A DNA stretch of 64,000 bases from CAWEWH01 sp963812775 (lineage in GTDB: Bacteria; Pseudomonadota; Alphaproteobacteria; Rhizobiales; Beijerinckiaceae). Both the position numbers and the translations under genes were made by a program. The notes beneath the pieces are model-generated. The model made no database searches and was not told where the DNA came from. It saw only the letters and a program-made list of their open reading frames with translations. The DNA lies in contig CAWEWH010000001.1 in NCBI GenBank assembly GCA_963812775.1, positions 124,001 through 188,000 of the forward strand, in the 5' to 3' direction. Shown in pieces: positions 45,204 to 56,309 of the stretch. Position 1 is the first letter of the stretch. Each line of letters begins with the position of its first letter.

Positions 45204-45258
45204 GGCAGTTCTCGCTCCGGCGGCTCGCCCCGGATCAGAGAAGCCATATGGCCCGCCG

Positions 45259-47721
45259 TCAAGTCTTAATCAGCGGTACCTTGGGAACCGTGCGGACCGG
45301 CAGCCCGCCGCCTGAGCCGCCCTTGGGCGGCTTCACGGCCTTGCCGCGCACTGGCGCCGCGCGCTTGCGGCGCACCCGTTTCTTGGCAGCGTCCGCCACG
45401 TCCTTCTCGGGCTTCGGCGTCACCGGCCCTTCCGGGAACTCGAAGCCGAGCTCTGGTTTCAAGCCGTCCTTCTTGACGACGACGCGGACGGCGCCGCCGC
45501 CCTTGAGCTTGCCGAACAGCACCTCGTCGGCGAGCGGCGTCTTGATGGTGGCCTGGATGAGCCGCGCCATCGGCCGCGCGCCCATGGTCTCGTCGTAGCC
45601 GTGCTCGACGAGCCAGTCGCGCGCCTCTTCGGAAAGCTCGATGGTAACGTTGCGGTCGGCAAGCTGCGCCTCCAGCTGCAGCACGAACTTGTCCACCACC
45701 TTGGCGACCACCGGCTTCGGCAGATGCCCGAACGAGATGGTGGCGTCGAGGCGGTTGCGGAATTCCGGCGCGAACAGCCTGTTGATCGCCTCCATGTCGT
45801 CCCCTTCCCGCTTGGTGCGCGTGAAGCCATAGGCCGACTTGGCGAGATCCGACGCCCCTGCATTGGTGGTCATGATCAGGATGACGTTGCGGAAGTCGAT
45901 CTGCTTGCCGTTGTGATCGGTGAGTTTGCCGTGATCCATGACCTGCAACAGGATGTTGAACAGATCCGGATGCGCCTTCTCGATCTCGTCGAGCAGCAGC
46001 ACGCAATAGGGGTGCTGGTCGACGCCGTCGGTGAGCAGGCCGCCTTGATCGAAGCCGACATAGCCCGGAGGCGCGCCGATGAGCCGCGACACCGTGTGCC
46101 GCTCCATGTATTCCGACATGTCGAAGCGGATGAGCTCGACCCCGAGGGCGCCGGCGAGCTGACGCGCCACCTCGGTCTTGCCGACGCCGGTCGGCCCTGC
46201 GAACAGGTAGCAACCGATCGGTTTCTCGGCGTCGCGCAAGCCGGCGCGCGCCAGCTTGATCGACGACGACAGCGCCGCAATGGCGCTGTCCTGGCCGTAG
46301 ACCACCCGCTGCAGCGACTGCTCGATGTTCTGCAGCACTTCCGCATCGTCCTTCGACACGGTCTTGGGCGGAATGCGCGCCATCGTCGCGATGGTGACCT
46401 CGATCTCCTTGACGCCGATGACCTTCTTGCGCCGCGCTTCCGGCATCAGCATCTGCGATGCGCCGGTCTCGTCGATGACGTCGATGGCCTTGTCGGGCAG
46501 CTTGCGGTCGTGGATGTAGCGCGACGACAATTCCACCGCCGCCTTGATGGCGTCGTTGGTGTAGCGCAGCTTGTGGAACTCCTCGAAGTAAGGCTTCAGC
46601 CCCTTGAGGATGGCGATCGAGTCGGGCACCGACGGCTCGTTCACGTCGATCTTCTGGAAGCGGCGTACCAGCGCCCGGTCCTTCTCGAAATACTGGCGGT
46701 ATTCCTTGTAGGTGGTCGAGCCGATGCAGCGCAGCGTCCCGGAGGCCAGCGCCGGCTTCAAGAGGTTCGAGGCATCCATGGCGCCGCCCGAGGTCGCACC
46801 GGCGCCGATCACCGTGTGGATCTCGTCGATGAACATGATGGCCTTGGGGTGCGCCTCGATCTCCTTCATCACCTGCTTGAGGCGCTCCTCGAAGTCGCCG
46901 CGGTAGCGCGTGCCGGCCAGCAGCGTGCCCATGTCGAGGGCGAAGACGGTGGCGTCCTCGAGCACCTCCGGCACGTCGCCGGTGACGATCTTGCGCGCCA
47001 GTCCCTCGGCGATGGCCGTCTTGCCGACGCCGGGATCGCCGACGAACAAGGGGTTGTTCTTTTGCCGGCGGCACAGGACCTGGATGGTGCGGTCGATCTC
47101 CGTCTCACGGCCGATGAGCGGATCGATGCGGCCTTCCTTGGCCTTCTTGTTGAGGTTGACGCAATAGGCGTCGAGGGCGTCGCCCTTCTTCTTGCGCGGG
47201 CCCTCGTTCTCCTCTGAATTGGTGGCGCGGCTTTCGTTCTCCTCGTCGGAGCCGCGCGGTGTGCGGTGCTCGGACAGGCCGGCGCGCTTGGCGATGCCGT
47301 GGCTGATGTAGTTGACGGCGTCGTAGCGCGTCATGTCCTGCTCTTGCAGGAAATAGGCGGCGTGGCTCTCGCGCTCGGCGAAGATGGCGACCAGCAGATT
47401 GGCGCCGGTCACTTCCTCGCGACCCGACGACTGCACATGGATGACGGCGCGCTGGATGACGCGCTGGAAGCCGGCCGTCGGTTTGGAATCCTCGCGGCCG
47501 TCGCCGACCAGGTTCATGAGCTCGGTGTCGATATATTCGATGAGGTTGCGGCGCAGCGCGTCGAGATCGACGTTGCAGGCGCGCATGACAGCAGCCGCGT
47601 CGGCGTCGTCTACCAGCGCCAGCAGCAGGTGCTCGAGGGTGGCGTATTCATGCCGGCGCTCGTTGGCAAAACCGAGCGCCCGATGCAAGGCCTGTTCGAG
47701 ACTGCGGGAGAATGTCGGCAA
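45259..47721 (-). CDS. clpA: ATP-dependent Clp protease ATP-binding subunit ClpA
   Basis: A complete 820-residue ClpA. The Clp N-domain (about 1-145; RSLEQALHRALGFANERRHEY) is followed by AAA-1 (Walker A GDPGVGKTA, Walker B MFIDEIH) and AAA-2 (Walker A GPTGVGKTE, LLLDEIEKAH). The C-terminal D2 has the sensor-2 stretch GARPMARLI. An Ala/Lys/Pro-rich C-terminal tail of about 50 residues is longer than in E. coli ClpA (758). It unfolds substrates, including N-degron proteins handed over by ClpS, for ClpP. clpS lies just upstream, so the two form an operon. Confidence 0.96.
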   Translation of the reverse strand: MPTFSRSLEQALHRALGFANERRHEYATLEHLLLALVDDADAAAVMRACNVDLDALRRNLIEYIDTELMNLVGDGREDSKPTAGFQRVIQRAVIHVQSSGREEVTGANLLVAIFAERESHAAYFLQEQDMTRYDAVNYISHGIAKRAGLSEHRTPRGSDEENESRATNSEENEGPRKKKGDALDAYCVNLNKKAKEGRIDPLIGRETEIDRTIQVLCRRQKNNPLFVGDPGVGKTAIAEGLARKIVTGDVPEVLEDATVFALDMGTLLAGTRYRGDFEERLKQVMKEIEAHPKAIMFIDEIHTVIGAGATSGGAMDASNLLKPALASGTLRCIGSTTYKEYRQYFEKDRALVRRFQKIDVNEPSVPDSIAILKGLKPYFEEFHKLRYTNDAIKAAVELSSRYIHDRKLPDKAIDVIDETGASQMLMPEARRKKVIGVKEIEVTIATMARIPPKTVSKDDAEVLQNIEQSLQRVVYGQDSAIAALSSSIKLARAGLRDAEKPIGCYLFAGPTGVGKTEVARQLAGALGVELIRFDMSEYMERHTVSRLIGAPPGYVGFDQGGLLTDGVDQHPYCVLLLDEIEKAHPDLFNILLQVMDHGKLTDHNGKQIDFRNVILIMTTNAGASDLAKSAYGFTRTKREGDDMEAINRLFAPEFRNRLDATISFGHLPKPVVAKVVDKFVLQLEAQLADRNVTIELSEEARDWLVEHGYDETMGARPMARLIQATIKTPLADEVLFGKLKGGGAVRVVVKKDGLKPELGFEFPEGPVTPKPEKDVADAAKKRVRRKRAAPVRGKAVKPPKGGSGGGLPVRTVPKVPLIKT

Positions 47722-47742
47722 GTCTGATCCCCTAACCGCGTT

Positions 47743-48073
47743 TCACTTCTTTTCCATAACGCATTGGAGCGGATGTTGGTGCTTCCTGGCGAAGTCCATC
47801 ACCTGCGTCACTTTGGTTTCGGCCACCTCGTAAGTGAACACCCCGCACTCGCCGACGCCATTCTGATGCACATGGAGCATGATTCTCTGTGGCTTCTTCA
47901 CGGCTCTTGTTGAAAAACTGCTCTAGCACATGCACCACAAACTCCATTGGCGTGTAGTCATCATTGAGCAGCAGCACGCGGTACATATTGGGGCGCTTGG
48001 TGCGCGTGCGCGTCTTGGTCAGCAGCGCCGTTCCGGAGCCTTCGCCCGGCGTTCCCTTGCGGCGCTCCGCCAT
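47743..48073 (-). CDS. clpS: ATP-dependent Clp protease adaptor ClpS, frameshifted
   Basis: Started at the ATG at 48073 (MAERRKGTPGEG..., a basic leader typical of rhizobial ClpS). The core KRPNMYRVLLLNDDYTPMEFVVHVL is ClpS with the Asn-Asp pair for N-degron binding. A frame change near 47897 (one extra base in GCCACAGAGA) leads to RIMLHVHQNGVGECGVFTYEVAETK and ends at TGA 47743. Joined length is about 110 residues. The shift sits in an almost invariant segment, so a sequence error is likely. It delivers proteins with Leu, Phe, Trp or Tyr N-termini to ClpA. Confidence 0.88.
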
Positions 48074-48346
48074 GGCCCAGGGAGACCATAGCACCGATCC
48101 GCCTAACGCATCGCCACCGCGGCGCGCCGCCGCAGACCCCGCCACGGCATCGCCTGCGGCCGCCTCCTCCGCCATCGCCTCATGCGTGCCATTGTGCCCC
48201 AGCTTCGCCATCGCGGCCATTCGATCCGATCATTTTGACGCCAACCCGACCACCGCTTGGCGAAGCGGAGGCCGGCGCAGCGCCTCGCGGGAATAATCTA
48301 GTCGGCCGGAAGGTGGTTCGCCAGTCTGGCCGTCCGGCGCCAAACA

Positions 48347-48374
48347 GCAAAAACCCGGCGCGCTGCGCCGGGTT
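48347..48374 (-). terminator. Rho-independent terminator of the phasin gene
   Basis: On the minus strand AACCCGGCGC, loop AGC, GCGCCGGGTT is followed by TTTGC: a perfect 10-base stem with a short U-run, about 55 bases after the phasin stop. Confidence 0.75.
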
Positions 48375-48429
48375 CCTGAACTCTTCCGCCGCCCCAGTTC
48401 GGGAATGCGGCGTTTGTGCGTCTGGCTCG

Positions 48430-48810
48430 TCAAGCCGCCTTGGCCTGGCGCGCTGCTGCCTGGACGTTCGACTGGGTGGTCGCCTGCGCCTGAGCGAACA
48501 GCGTCTCGTAGGGCTTGAAGGCTTCCTTGGCGAGGCTGGTGTAGATCTCGCCGAGCTTGGTCGACTGCGACACAAGCGTCTCGTAGGACGACTTCAGGTA
48601 GTCGGTTTGGATCTCCAGCGCCTTCTCGAGCGTACGCGCGCCGACGAGCTTCTCGAGAGCCGCCGTGCTCTGTTCGAAGGACTTCTTGGAATAGTCGGCG
48701 ACCTCGACCGCGATGGCCTGAGCACCCTTCGACACCGTCCCCAGTGTCTTGAGCGTCGCGTCCATGTGGTCCTTACCGAGTTTCTGCAAGTTATCGAACT
48801 GCTGAATCAT
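48430..48810 (-). CDS. Phasin family protein (PHB granule-associated)
   Basis: From the ATG at 48810 (AAGGAGAGAG upstream), 126 residues. The all-helical phasin pattern is clear: FDNLQKLGKDHMDATLKTLGTVSKGAQAIAVE, SFEQSTAALEKLVGARTLEKALEIQTDYLKSSYETL, and an Ala/Gln-rich tail ending RQAKAA. Phasins coat polyhydroxybutyrate granules, so the organism probably stores PHB. Single gene with its own promoter and terminator. Confidence 0.92.
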   Translation of the reverse strand: MIQQFDNLQKLGKDHMDATLKTLGTVSKGAQAIAVEVADYSKKSFEQSTAALEKLVGARTLEKALEIQTDYLKSSYETLVSQSTKLGEIYTSLAKEAFKPYETLFAQAQATTQSNVQAAARQAKAA

Positions 48811-49118
48811 GATTTCTCTCTCCTTGGCGTGAAGCGCCTTGTGCAGGAACATCCGTCGATGCCGGCTAGCCCTGCTGCGCTGTTTGCCCGGCCCGTATCC
48901 TGTAAATGGTGCATCGCACAATTAATGTCAAGACCTTTGTTGCATAGCAGCAACGCTCAGGCTCAGAAGCGTGGTTTTTGGGCGATTCCATAAACGTTTA
49001 CCCATCCGTAACCGCGTCTTCGTAGCGTCGCAGACTGTGCCGCGTCAGTGACAGTCCCGGGGAGGACCCGCCTGCCGCAGCAGCCTCAGGGGCTCGCCGA
49101 CAGTGGGGACTTCAGGAG
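48811..49118. promoter_or_regulatory. Phasin promoter region
   Basis: On the minus strand a perfect -35 hexamer TTGACA lies at 48931-48926, with only a weak -10 about 17-19 bases on. Just upstream is the inverted pair GTTGC...GCAAC (48943-48957, TTGCATAGCAGCAAC), a plausible site for a PHB regulator of the PhaR type. The rest is also the upstream region of the carboxypeptidase gene. Assignment by eye. Confidence 0.4.
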
Positions 49119-50777
49119 ATGCATCGGAGTAGTGCGGCGCCGCGGCGACGTTGGTCGGCCACGGTGGCCATCGCGGGGCTTGCCGCCGCGCTGGTCATTT
49201 CCTCCCTCTCGCCGGCTGAAGCGGCGCGCCGGCGCGCCCGCAAGGCACCGGCCTATAGCCCGCCCTTCGCCGCCATTGTGGTCGACGCCAAGACGGGCAA
49301 GACGCTCTACGCCAAGCACGAGGATGCCCTGCGGCATCCTGCCTCCATCACCAAGGTCATGACCCTCTACCTGCTGTTCGAGCAGCTGGACAAGGGTCGC
49401 TATCGCCTCGACAGCCCGCTCAAGATCAGCGCGCGGGCCGCCGCCCAGGCGCCGACCAAGCTTGGGCTCGAACCGGGCGAGACCATCACGGTCGACGACG
49501 CCATCAAGGCCCTGGTGACCAAGTCGGCCAACGACATCGCCTGCGCCATCGCCGAGAACGTGGCTGGCTCGGAAGAATCCTTCGCTGAGATGATGACCAG
49601 GAAGGCGCGCGCGCTCGGCATGTCGCGCACCGTCTTTACCAACGCCTCGGGGCTGCCCGACGCCGAGCAGGTCACGACGGCGCGGGATCTCGCCATCCTG
49701 GCGCGCGCCGTGCAGGACCGCTTCCCGCGCTACTATCATTACTTCTCCACGAACTCGTTCCGCTACGGCGGCGCGGTGATCCGCAATCACAACAAGCTGC
49801 TCGGCCGCGTCGAGGGCGTGGACGGCATCAAGACCGGCTTCACGCGCATGTCCGGCTTCAACTTGATGACCTCCGCCAAGAGCAACGGTCGGCACGTCGT
49901 CGCCATCGTTCTGGGCGGTGCGTCGGGGGGCGGCCGCGACCGCATCATGTCGTCCCTCGTGCGCACGCATCTGCCGCAGGCCAGTGCCGCCCCGCGCACC
50001 ACCGCGCTCGTGGTCGAGGCGCAGGCCGAGCCGACCCGCAACGACGCGAGGAGCGAGGCCCGGAGCGAAACGAAGAGCGTCTCGCTGTTCGACGCGTTCA
50101 AGTCCCGGGCGCAACCCGAACAAAGCGCGGCGACCGCCGAGGAACCGGCCAGGCTGGCGCAGCAGCCGCGCGGTGTCGATTTGACGAAAGTGCGGCCTGT
50201 CTATTCGTCCGACCAGTCGCGGCTGACCACGACGCCGTCGGCTTTCCGCTGGATCGCCGGGCCGCAGGGCGCGGCACGCGGCGAGGCCCGCCCCGTCGAT
50301 GCGGTCGCGCTCGCGCCGCCGCAGAAGAGCGCCCCGCAAGGCGACGCCAAAGCCGACATAAGGGCCGACGCCAAGAGCGAAACCAAAATCGAAGCCAAGA
50401 GCGAAGCCAAGATCGAAGCGAAGCCTGAATCCAGATCCCTCGACGCGCGGGCTCCGGCGCAGAAGCCGGCCGAAGCCATCGAGGCGAAGCCGGCGCCGCG
50501 CCAGGAAGAGCAGGTTGATCATCGTCACACGGGCTCGACCGGCTGGGTGATCCAGCTTGGCGCGCCGGAGGACGAAGGCAAGGCGAAAGCCCTGCTGGCC
50601 GCCGCCAAGGGTTCGGCACGGACGCTCCGGCACGCCTCGCCATTCACCGAGAAGATCGTCAAGGGCGGCAGCGTGCTCTGGCGGGCGCGCTTTTCCGGAT
50701 TCGATCCGGACAGCGCTCAGGCGGCCTGCAAGGAGCTCAAGCGGAACGGCTTCGCATGCTTTGCGACAAAGGGATAA
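49119..50777 (+). CDS. D-alanyl-D-alanine carboxypeptidase with C-terminal SPOR domain
   Basis: A 552-residue secreted enzyme. Signal peptide (about 1-37, ending AEAA). The penicillin-binding catalytic motifs are SxxK in HPASITKVM, SxN in TKSANDIA and KTG in DGIKTGFT, so it is a class C PBP (DacA/DacF type) that trims peptidoglycan side chains. After about residue 300 comes a low-complexity linker with Lys/Glu/Ala repeats (SETKIEAKSEAKIEAK) and a SPOR domain at the end (GWVIQLGAPEDEGKAKALL, ending CFATKG), which binds denuded glycan at the septum. It therefore probably acts at division sites. Confidence 0.93.
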   Translation: MHRSSAAPRRRWSATVAIAGLAAALVISSLSPAEAARRRARKAPAYSPPFAAIVVDAKTGKTLYAKHEDALRHPASITKVMTLYLLFEQLDKGRYRLDSPLKISARAAAQAPTKLGLEPGETITVDDAIKALVTKSANDIACAIAENVAGSEESFAEMMTRKARALGMSRTVFTNASGLPDAEQVTTARDLAILARAVQDRFPRYYHYFSTNSFRYGGAVIRNHNKLLGRVEGVDGIKTGFTRMSGFNLMTSAKSNGRHVVAIVLGGASGGGRDRIMSSLVRTHLPQASAAPRTTALVVEAQAEPTRNDARSEARSETKSVSLFDAFKSRAQPEQSAATAEEPARLAQQPRGVDLTKVRPVYSSDQSRLTTTPSAFRWIAGPQGAARGEARPVDAVALAPPQKSAPQGDAKADIRADAKSETKIEAKSEAKIEAKPESRSLDARAPAQKPAEAIEAKPAPRQEEQVDHRHTGSTGWVIQLGAPEDEGKAKALLAAAKGSARTLRHASPFTEKIVKGGSVLWRARFSGFDPDSAQAACKELKRNGFACFATKG

Positions 50778-50783
50778 GTGCCA

Positions 50784-50805
50784 CCGTTCCAGTGTGTTGG
50801 AACGG
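50784..50805 (+). terminator. Rho-independent terminator after the carboxypeptidase gene
   Basis: CCGTTCCA (50784-50791), loop GTGTGT, TGGAACGG (50798-50805), followed by TTTGTT, seven bases after the stop. Confidence 0.7.
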
Positions 50806-50834
50806 TTTGTTCAACCGGAAACGCGCGTGGAGTA

Positions 50835-51545
50835 TCAGCGATGCCGGCCGAGAAGGATATCCTTCGCCTGGTTTACCCGGGTGGCGAGGTAGGTCGACCC
50901 CCCTTGGTCGGGGTGCAGCTTCTTCATGAGGGTGCGGTGGGCGCGGCGGACCGCCTCGTCGTCCGCCCCCGCTTCAAGGCCCAGAATCTCATAGGCCTCC
51001 TGTTTCGTCATCGGGCCCGGCTGCGTATGGCCCTCGCGCCCCGCGTCAGCGTGAGCGTCAGTTGCTTCACGCCATCCGGCAAAGCGGCGGTCGAGATAAG
51101 CCTCTAGGAGGCGCGCCCCATCGGGGTCGCTGGTGAGGCAGCTTTCGCGCAGGCGCAACAGCGCCTCGCGATCGAGCCCGTCGAGTTCGGCACCCTCCTG
51201 CGGCCCCGCGAGCACCCGCCCGCGCAGCGCCCCGGTGTCGTGATCAAGCTCCATCTCGATGGTGGCGGACCGCACCCGCGAGGTCGTGCCGGCCGAACGG
51301 TTCACCCGCGACCATGGGTTGCCGAGGCCGAAACGACCATATCCCAGGAGCCACATGCCGAGATAGCCGAGCGGCAGCGCGAAATCGATCCGCCCCCTGA
51401 CCAGGAAGAGCGCAGCCAGCAGGAAGGCCAGAAGGCCGCCGAACGTCTTCATCACGCCGGCAAGCTTCTTGGGATCGCTCTTGACGAAGACGTTGAGCGT
51501 GACGACGGCGATCACGAGGGCGATGACGCCGATGAGCAATGACAT
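50835..51545 (-). CDS. DnaJ-domain membrane protein (TIM14/DjlA-like layout)
   Basis: A 236-residue protein: two N-terminal membrane spans (IGVIALVIAVVTLNVF; GLLAFLLAALFLV) and a short third hydrophobic stretch, a middle region (EMELDHDTGALRGRVLAGP), and a J domain at the C-terminus with the HPD motif (LMKKLHPDQGGS). The layout of membrane anchor plus C-terminal J domain is common in alphaproteobacteria and resembles mitochondrial TIM14. It recruits DnaK to the membrane. Seven bases after the VWA gene. Confidence 0.88.
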   Translation of the reverse strand: MSLLIGVIALVIAVVTLNVFVKSDPKKLAGVMKTFGGLLAFLLAALFLVRGRIDFALPLGYLGMWLLGYGRFGLGNPWSRVNRSAGTTSRVRSATIEMELDHDTGALRGRVLAGPQEGAELDGLDREALLRLRESCLTSDPDGARLLEAYLDRRFAGWREATDAHADAGREGHTQPGPMTKQEAYEILGLEAGADDEAVRRAHRTLMKKLHPDQGGSTYLATRVNQAKDILLGRHR

Positions 51546-51551
51546 GGGGTC

Positions 51552-52289
51552 TTACCGCGCCGGGCGAACCTGCGAGAGAAGGCCCGCCACCGCGCGCTCC
51601 TTGCCGGCAAGCCGGGTCAGCGCCTCGACGCCGCCGCTCGCATAGGCGGCCGCGGCTCTCAGCAACGCGGCCAGCGATTGCGGTGCCGCCGCATCGAACT
51701 GCGCGTAGGCGCCGCCGGTGAGCCGCGCGATCTCCTTGAAGGCATTGGCCGCGATGGGATCATGCCCCTCGTGGAACATGAAGGCCTTGACGCCGAGCAG
51801 ACCGAGCTCGCCGGCCTGCGCACAGAGATCGTCGAGCGGCTCTTCCATGGCGTCGCCGACATAGACGAGCGCCCTCACCTTCTCCTCGCTGGCCCGCGAG
51901 CGCACATGCGTCAGCACACGGCCGATCTGCGTATGGCCGCCGCGGCAATCGATGCGGGCCATGAGGTCCGTGAGGGCGCGCGCATCAGCCACCCAACGCG
52001 AGGCGCGGCATTCGCCGAAACCGCGGAAATAGACGAGCTGCACCGCGAGCCCCCGCACCTCGGACGTTGCCTTGAACATTTCCGCCTGCACGTGCGTGGC
52101 GAGATCCCAGGTCGGCTGCCGGCTCATGGTGGCGTCGAGCGCAAAGATGAGGCGCCCGGCCGTGGCGCTGGGCGCGGCGGGTGCCAGGCGCCGGGCTTCG
52201 CCCAGGAAAGCATCGACGGTGCCGGCGTCGCGGCGCGTCGGCTCGCCCTTGCGGCCGGCCGAGGGAAGCTTGTCCTTGTCCTGTGTCAC
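51552..52289 (-). CDS. VWA domain-containing protein
   Basis: A 245-residue soluble protein with a von Willebrand A fold. The metal-ion site is DxTxS-like in FALDATMSRQPT (about residue 50), with further site residues in GGHTQIG and VYVGDAMEEP. It is known in this order next to J-domain genes. Function unknown; probably a metal-dependent protein-binding factor. Confidence 0.82.
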   Translation of the reverse strand: MTQDKDKLPSAGRKGEPTRRDAGTVDAFLGEARRLAPAAPSATAGRLIFALDATMSRQPTWDLATHVQAEMFKATSEVRGLAVQLVYFRGFGECRASRWVADARALTDLMARIDCRGGHTQIGRVLTHVRSRASEEKVRALVYVGDAMEEPLDDLCAQAGELGLLGVKAFMFHEGHDPIAANAFKEIARLTGGAYAQFDAAAPQSLAALLRAAAAYASGGVEALTRLAGKERAVAGLLSQVRPAR

Positions 52290-52413
52290 TTCTGCTGTCC
52301 GCAGCCTCGTCCCTCAACATGAGAGCGGCAGCCGCAAGACGCAATATGAAAGGGGTCATTCAGGGGGCCCGAGGCGCCCACGGCTTCATCCCGCCCCGCC
52401 AATGGCGGCGACG

Positions 52414-52770
52414 TTAATGATAGCGGCGACGGTCGGAAGCGTAGGACTGGCGGTCCCAAGCGACGATCAAGTGCGCCGCAATGCCATTGTCGCCGAGCCG
52501 GTGGCTGATCTCGCCATAAAGCGACTGCGTCTCGTCGAGCTCGGCCTCAAGCTCGTCGGATTCCTCGCCGGCGATCTTCGCCTGGGCGAAACGCTCGAAG
52601 GCGGCGGACATTTCGGCATACGCGAAGGCGACCGCGGCGGTACGGAAAATCTTGCTTTCCTTCTCTTCCACCGCGCCGGTGTCGAGGTCGCGCATGCGCA
52701 CCAGGAAGCCGTTCGTGGCCTCCAGCACCTCGAAACGAAAGCTCTTGCCTTCACTCGCGCCGATCAACAT
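52414..52770 (-). CDS. Conserved hypothetical protein
   Basis: From the ATG at 52770 (GAGGTTGCC upstream), 118 residues, no membrane span. A mixed N-terminal half (SFRFEVLEATNGFLVRMRDLDTG) is followed by an acidic helical half (FAQAKIAGEESDELEAELDETQSLYGEI). No family recognised. Upstream in-frame ATG at 52815 would add 15 residues. Confidence 0.7.
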   Translation of the reverse strand: MLIGASEGKSFRFEVLEATNGFLVRMRDLDTGAVEEKESKIFRTAAVAFAYAEMSAAFERFAQAKIAGEESDELEAELDETQSLYGEISHRLGDNGIAAHLIVAWDRQSYASDRRRYH

Positions 52771-52911
52771 GGCAACCTCCGAGGGCTTTCTCACCCTACG
52801 GATCGAGCTTCGCACCTGGTTTCATGGGCTGCGGTGCTGCAGCGCACCGGACGCGGATCAGGGGCGAAAAGCGACCGAAACGGGTCGAAGCGGCACGGGA
52901 ACAGGGAGGAC

Positions 52912-53313
52912 ATGATGGCGGCGAAAATCTTCAATCCAAAGGGCCTCGGCCCGCCGACCGGCTACTCGCACGTGGCCGCCGTCACCGGTGGAACACTCGT
53001 TTTCATTGCCGGCCAGGTGGCGGCCGACGCGAGCGGCGCCATCGTCGGCGCGGGCGACTTCCGCGCCCAGGTGGAGCAGGTTTTTGCCAATCTGAAGCTT
53101 GCCGTGGAAGGCGCCGGCGGCACGTTCCAGAACATCGTCAAGCTCAACGTCTTCATCGTGGCCAGCGTCGATGCGGGCAACATCCCGATCATGCGCGAGG
53201 TCCGCAACCGCTACTTGGGCACGGCGACGCCCCCCGCCAGCACGCTGCTTATCGTCGCCGGCCTGGCGCGGCCGGAATTCCTGATCGAGATCGAGGCGGT
53301 GGCCGCGATATGA
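52912..53313 (+). CDS. RidA-family protein, second paralogue
   Basis: A 133-residue (132 from the second ATG) RidA protein with GGGAGGAC before the double ATG: FNPKGLGPPTGYSHVAAVTGGTLVFIAGQ, then NIVKLNVFIVAS and PPASTLLIVAGLARPEFLIEIEAVA. The Arg in LARPE matches the conserved RidA pocket Arg, so imine/enamine deaminase activity is plausible. It is more canonical than the copy at 42051. Confidence 0.9.
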   Translation: MMAAKIFNPKGLGPPTGYSHVAAVTGGTLVFIAGQVAADASGAIVGAGDFRAQVEQVFANLKLAVEGAGGTFQNIVKLNVFIVASVDAGNIPIMREVRNRYLGTATPPASTLLIVAGLARPEFLIEIEAVAAI

Positions 53314-53377
53314 TGTCTGCGGACTGACGACGGAGGGGCCTGCGCCTCATATGTCGTCTATCGTCTGTCCTGCGTCG

Positions 53378-53812
53378 TCAAATGAGCCCGAGCTGCGCCA
53401 GCTCCTGGCGCAGTTCCTCCGGCATCTTGGCAAGGCCGCCGCGGCCGGCCTTGAGATCGCGCGGCGCGTCCTTGCCGGTGAGATAGCGCCAGCCCTGGAA
53501 CGGCCGCGATGGCCTGGGCTCCACCGGGATGACGACGGGGTCGAGCACGAGGTGGCAGCGGCCGATGCCCTCCTTGTCGGTGAACGGCTTGATCCCGAGG
53601 AGCGGCTGGCGGCAGGCGACGAGACCCTTGATGACCCAATAGAGCGAGCCGCCGTCAAGGTCGGCGACCCGCTTGGGCATCATGCGGGTGGTGTGCTTCT
53701 GCTCGTATTTGCGTCCGAGGCGGCGATGATGGGCGCGGTTCTCGTCGATCCAATCCTTCAGATCGGTGATCGAGTCGCAGCCGACGCAGAGTTTTATCAG
53801 ATGCAGGGGCAT
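53378..53812 (-). CDS. DUF1489 family protein
   Basis: A 144-residue protein started at the ATG at 53812 (MPLHLIKLCVGCDSI). Typical of the alphaproteobacterial DUF1489 family: HTTRMMPKRVADLDGGSLYWVIKG and CRQPLLGI, ending in KMPEELRQELAQLGL. Function unknown. Lies 49 bases after the NUDIX gene. Confidence 0.88.
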   Translation of the reverse strand: MPLHLIKLCVGCDSITDLKDWIDENRAHHRRLGRKYEQKHTTRMMPKRVADLDGGSLYWVIKGLVACRQPLLGIKPFTDKEGIGRCHLVLDPVVIPVEPRPSRPFQGWRYLTGKDAPRDLKAGRGGLAKMPEELRQELAQLGLI

Positions 53813-53861
53813 GGCCCGCACATTATCGCACCAGACGGCGCCTGGTACATACGTGGCAGGC

Positions 53862-54293
53862 TTATCCACTGACGCGCGCAAGGGCGGAGCTGACGATATA
53901 GGCGAGATTTTCCGGCAAGGCGTCGAGGGGAAACCAGCGGCAGCCGTCGGAACTGTCGCCGTCACCATCCGTCTTGCACGGCACGAGCCCCGGCAGATCG
54001 GCCCGGTACACGATGCGATAGGCCTGCACGGGCATCTCGACACCATCGCAGCCTGCGAATGAATACGTATCCGAGAAGACGCCGATCAGCTCCGGCTCGT
54101 GGTCGAGCGCGAGCGCGGCTTCCTCCATCAGTTCGCGCGCCAACGTCTGGAGCGGCATCTCGCCGAACTCCGCCCCTCCGCCGGGCAGGCTCCACAGCCC
54201 CTTGAACGGATGGCGGTTGACCAGTGCCAACAGCACTTGGCCTTCGGCGCGGATCAACGCATAGGCGGAAACGCGGCGCTGCGGGACGACCAT
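53862..54293 (-). CDS. NUDIX hydrolase
   Basis: A 143-residue NUDIX protein. The NUDIX box is GGGAEFGEMPLQTLARELMEE, split as GxxxxxE then REL-x-EE, followed by AA where Gly is usual. N-terminal SAYALIRAEGQVLLALVNR and C-terminal WFPLDALPENLAYIV fit. It hydrolyses nucleoside diphosphate-type substrates or similar. It starts 7 bases after the carboxylase stop, so the two are probably co-transcribed. Confidence 0.9.
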   Translation of the reverse strand: MVVPQRRVSAYALIRAEGQVLLALVNRHPFKGLWSLPGGGAEFGEMPLQTLARELMEEAALALDHEPELIGVFSDTYSFAGCDGVEMPVQAYRIVYRADLPGLVPCKTDGDGDSSDGCRWFPLDALPENLAYIVSSALARVSG

Positions 54294-54299
54294 CGCCCC

Positions 54300-56295
<1,996 letters not shown>

Positions 56296-56309
56296 GCGCA
56301 AGCTCCGTA

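Noticed and set aside
45601..47217. A 538-codon open frame on the plus strand, and a 602-codon one at 45266-47074 on the minus strand
   Set aside because: Both are alternative frames of clpA, a common effect of high-GC DNA.
49086..50633. A 515-codon open frame on the minus strand
   Set aside because: Antisense to the carboxypeptidase gene, whose SxxK, SxN and KTG motifs are unmistakable.
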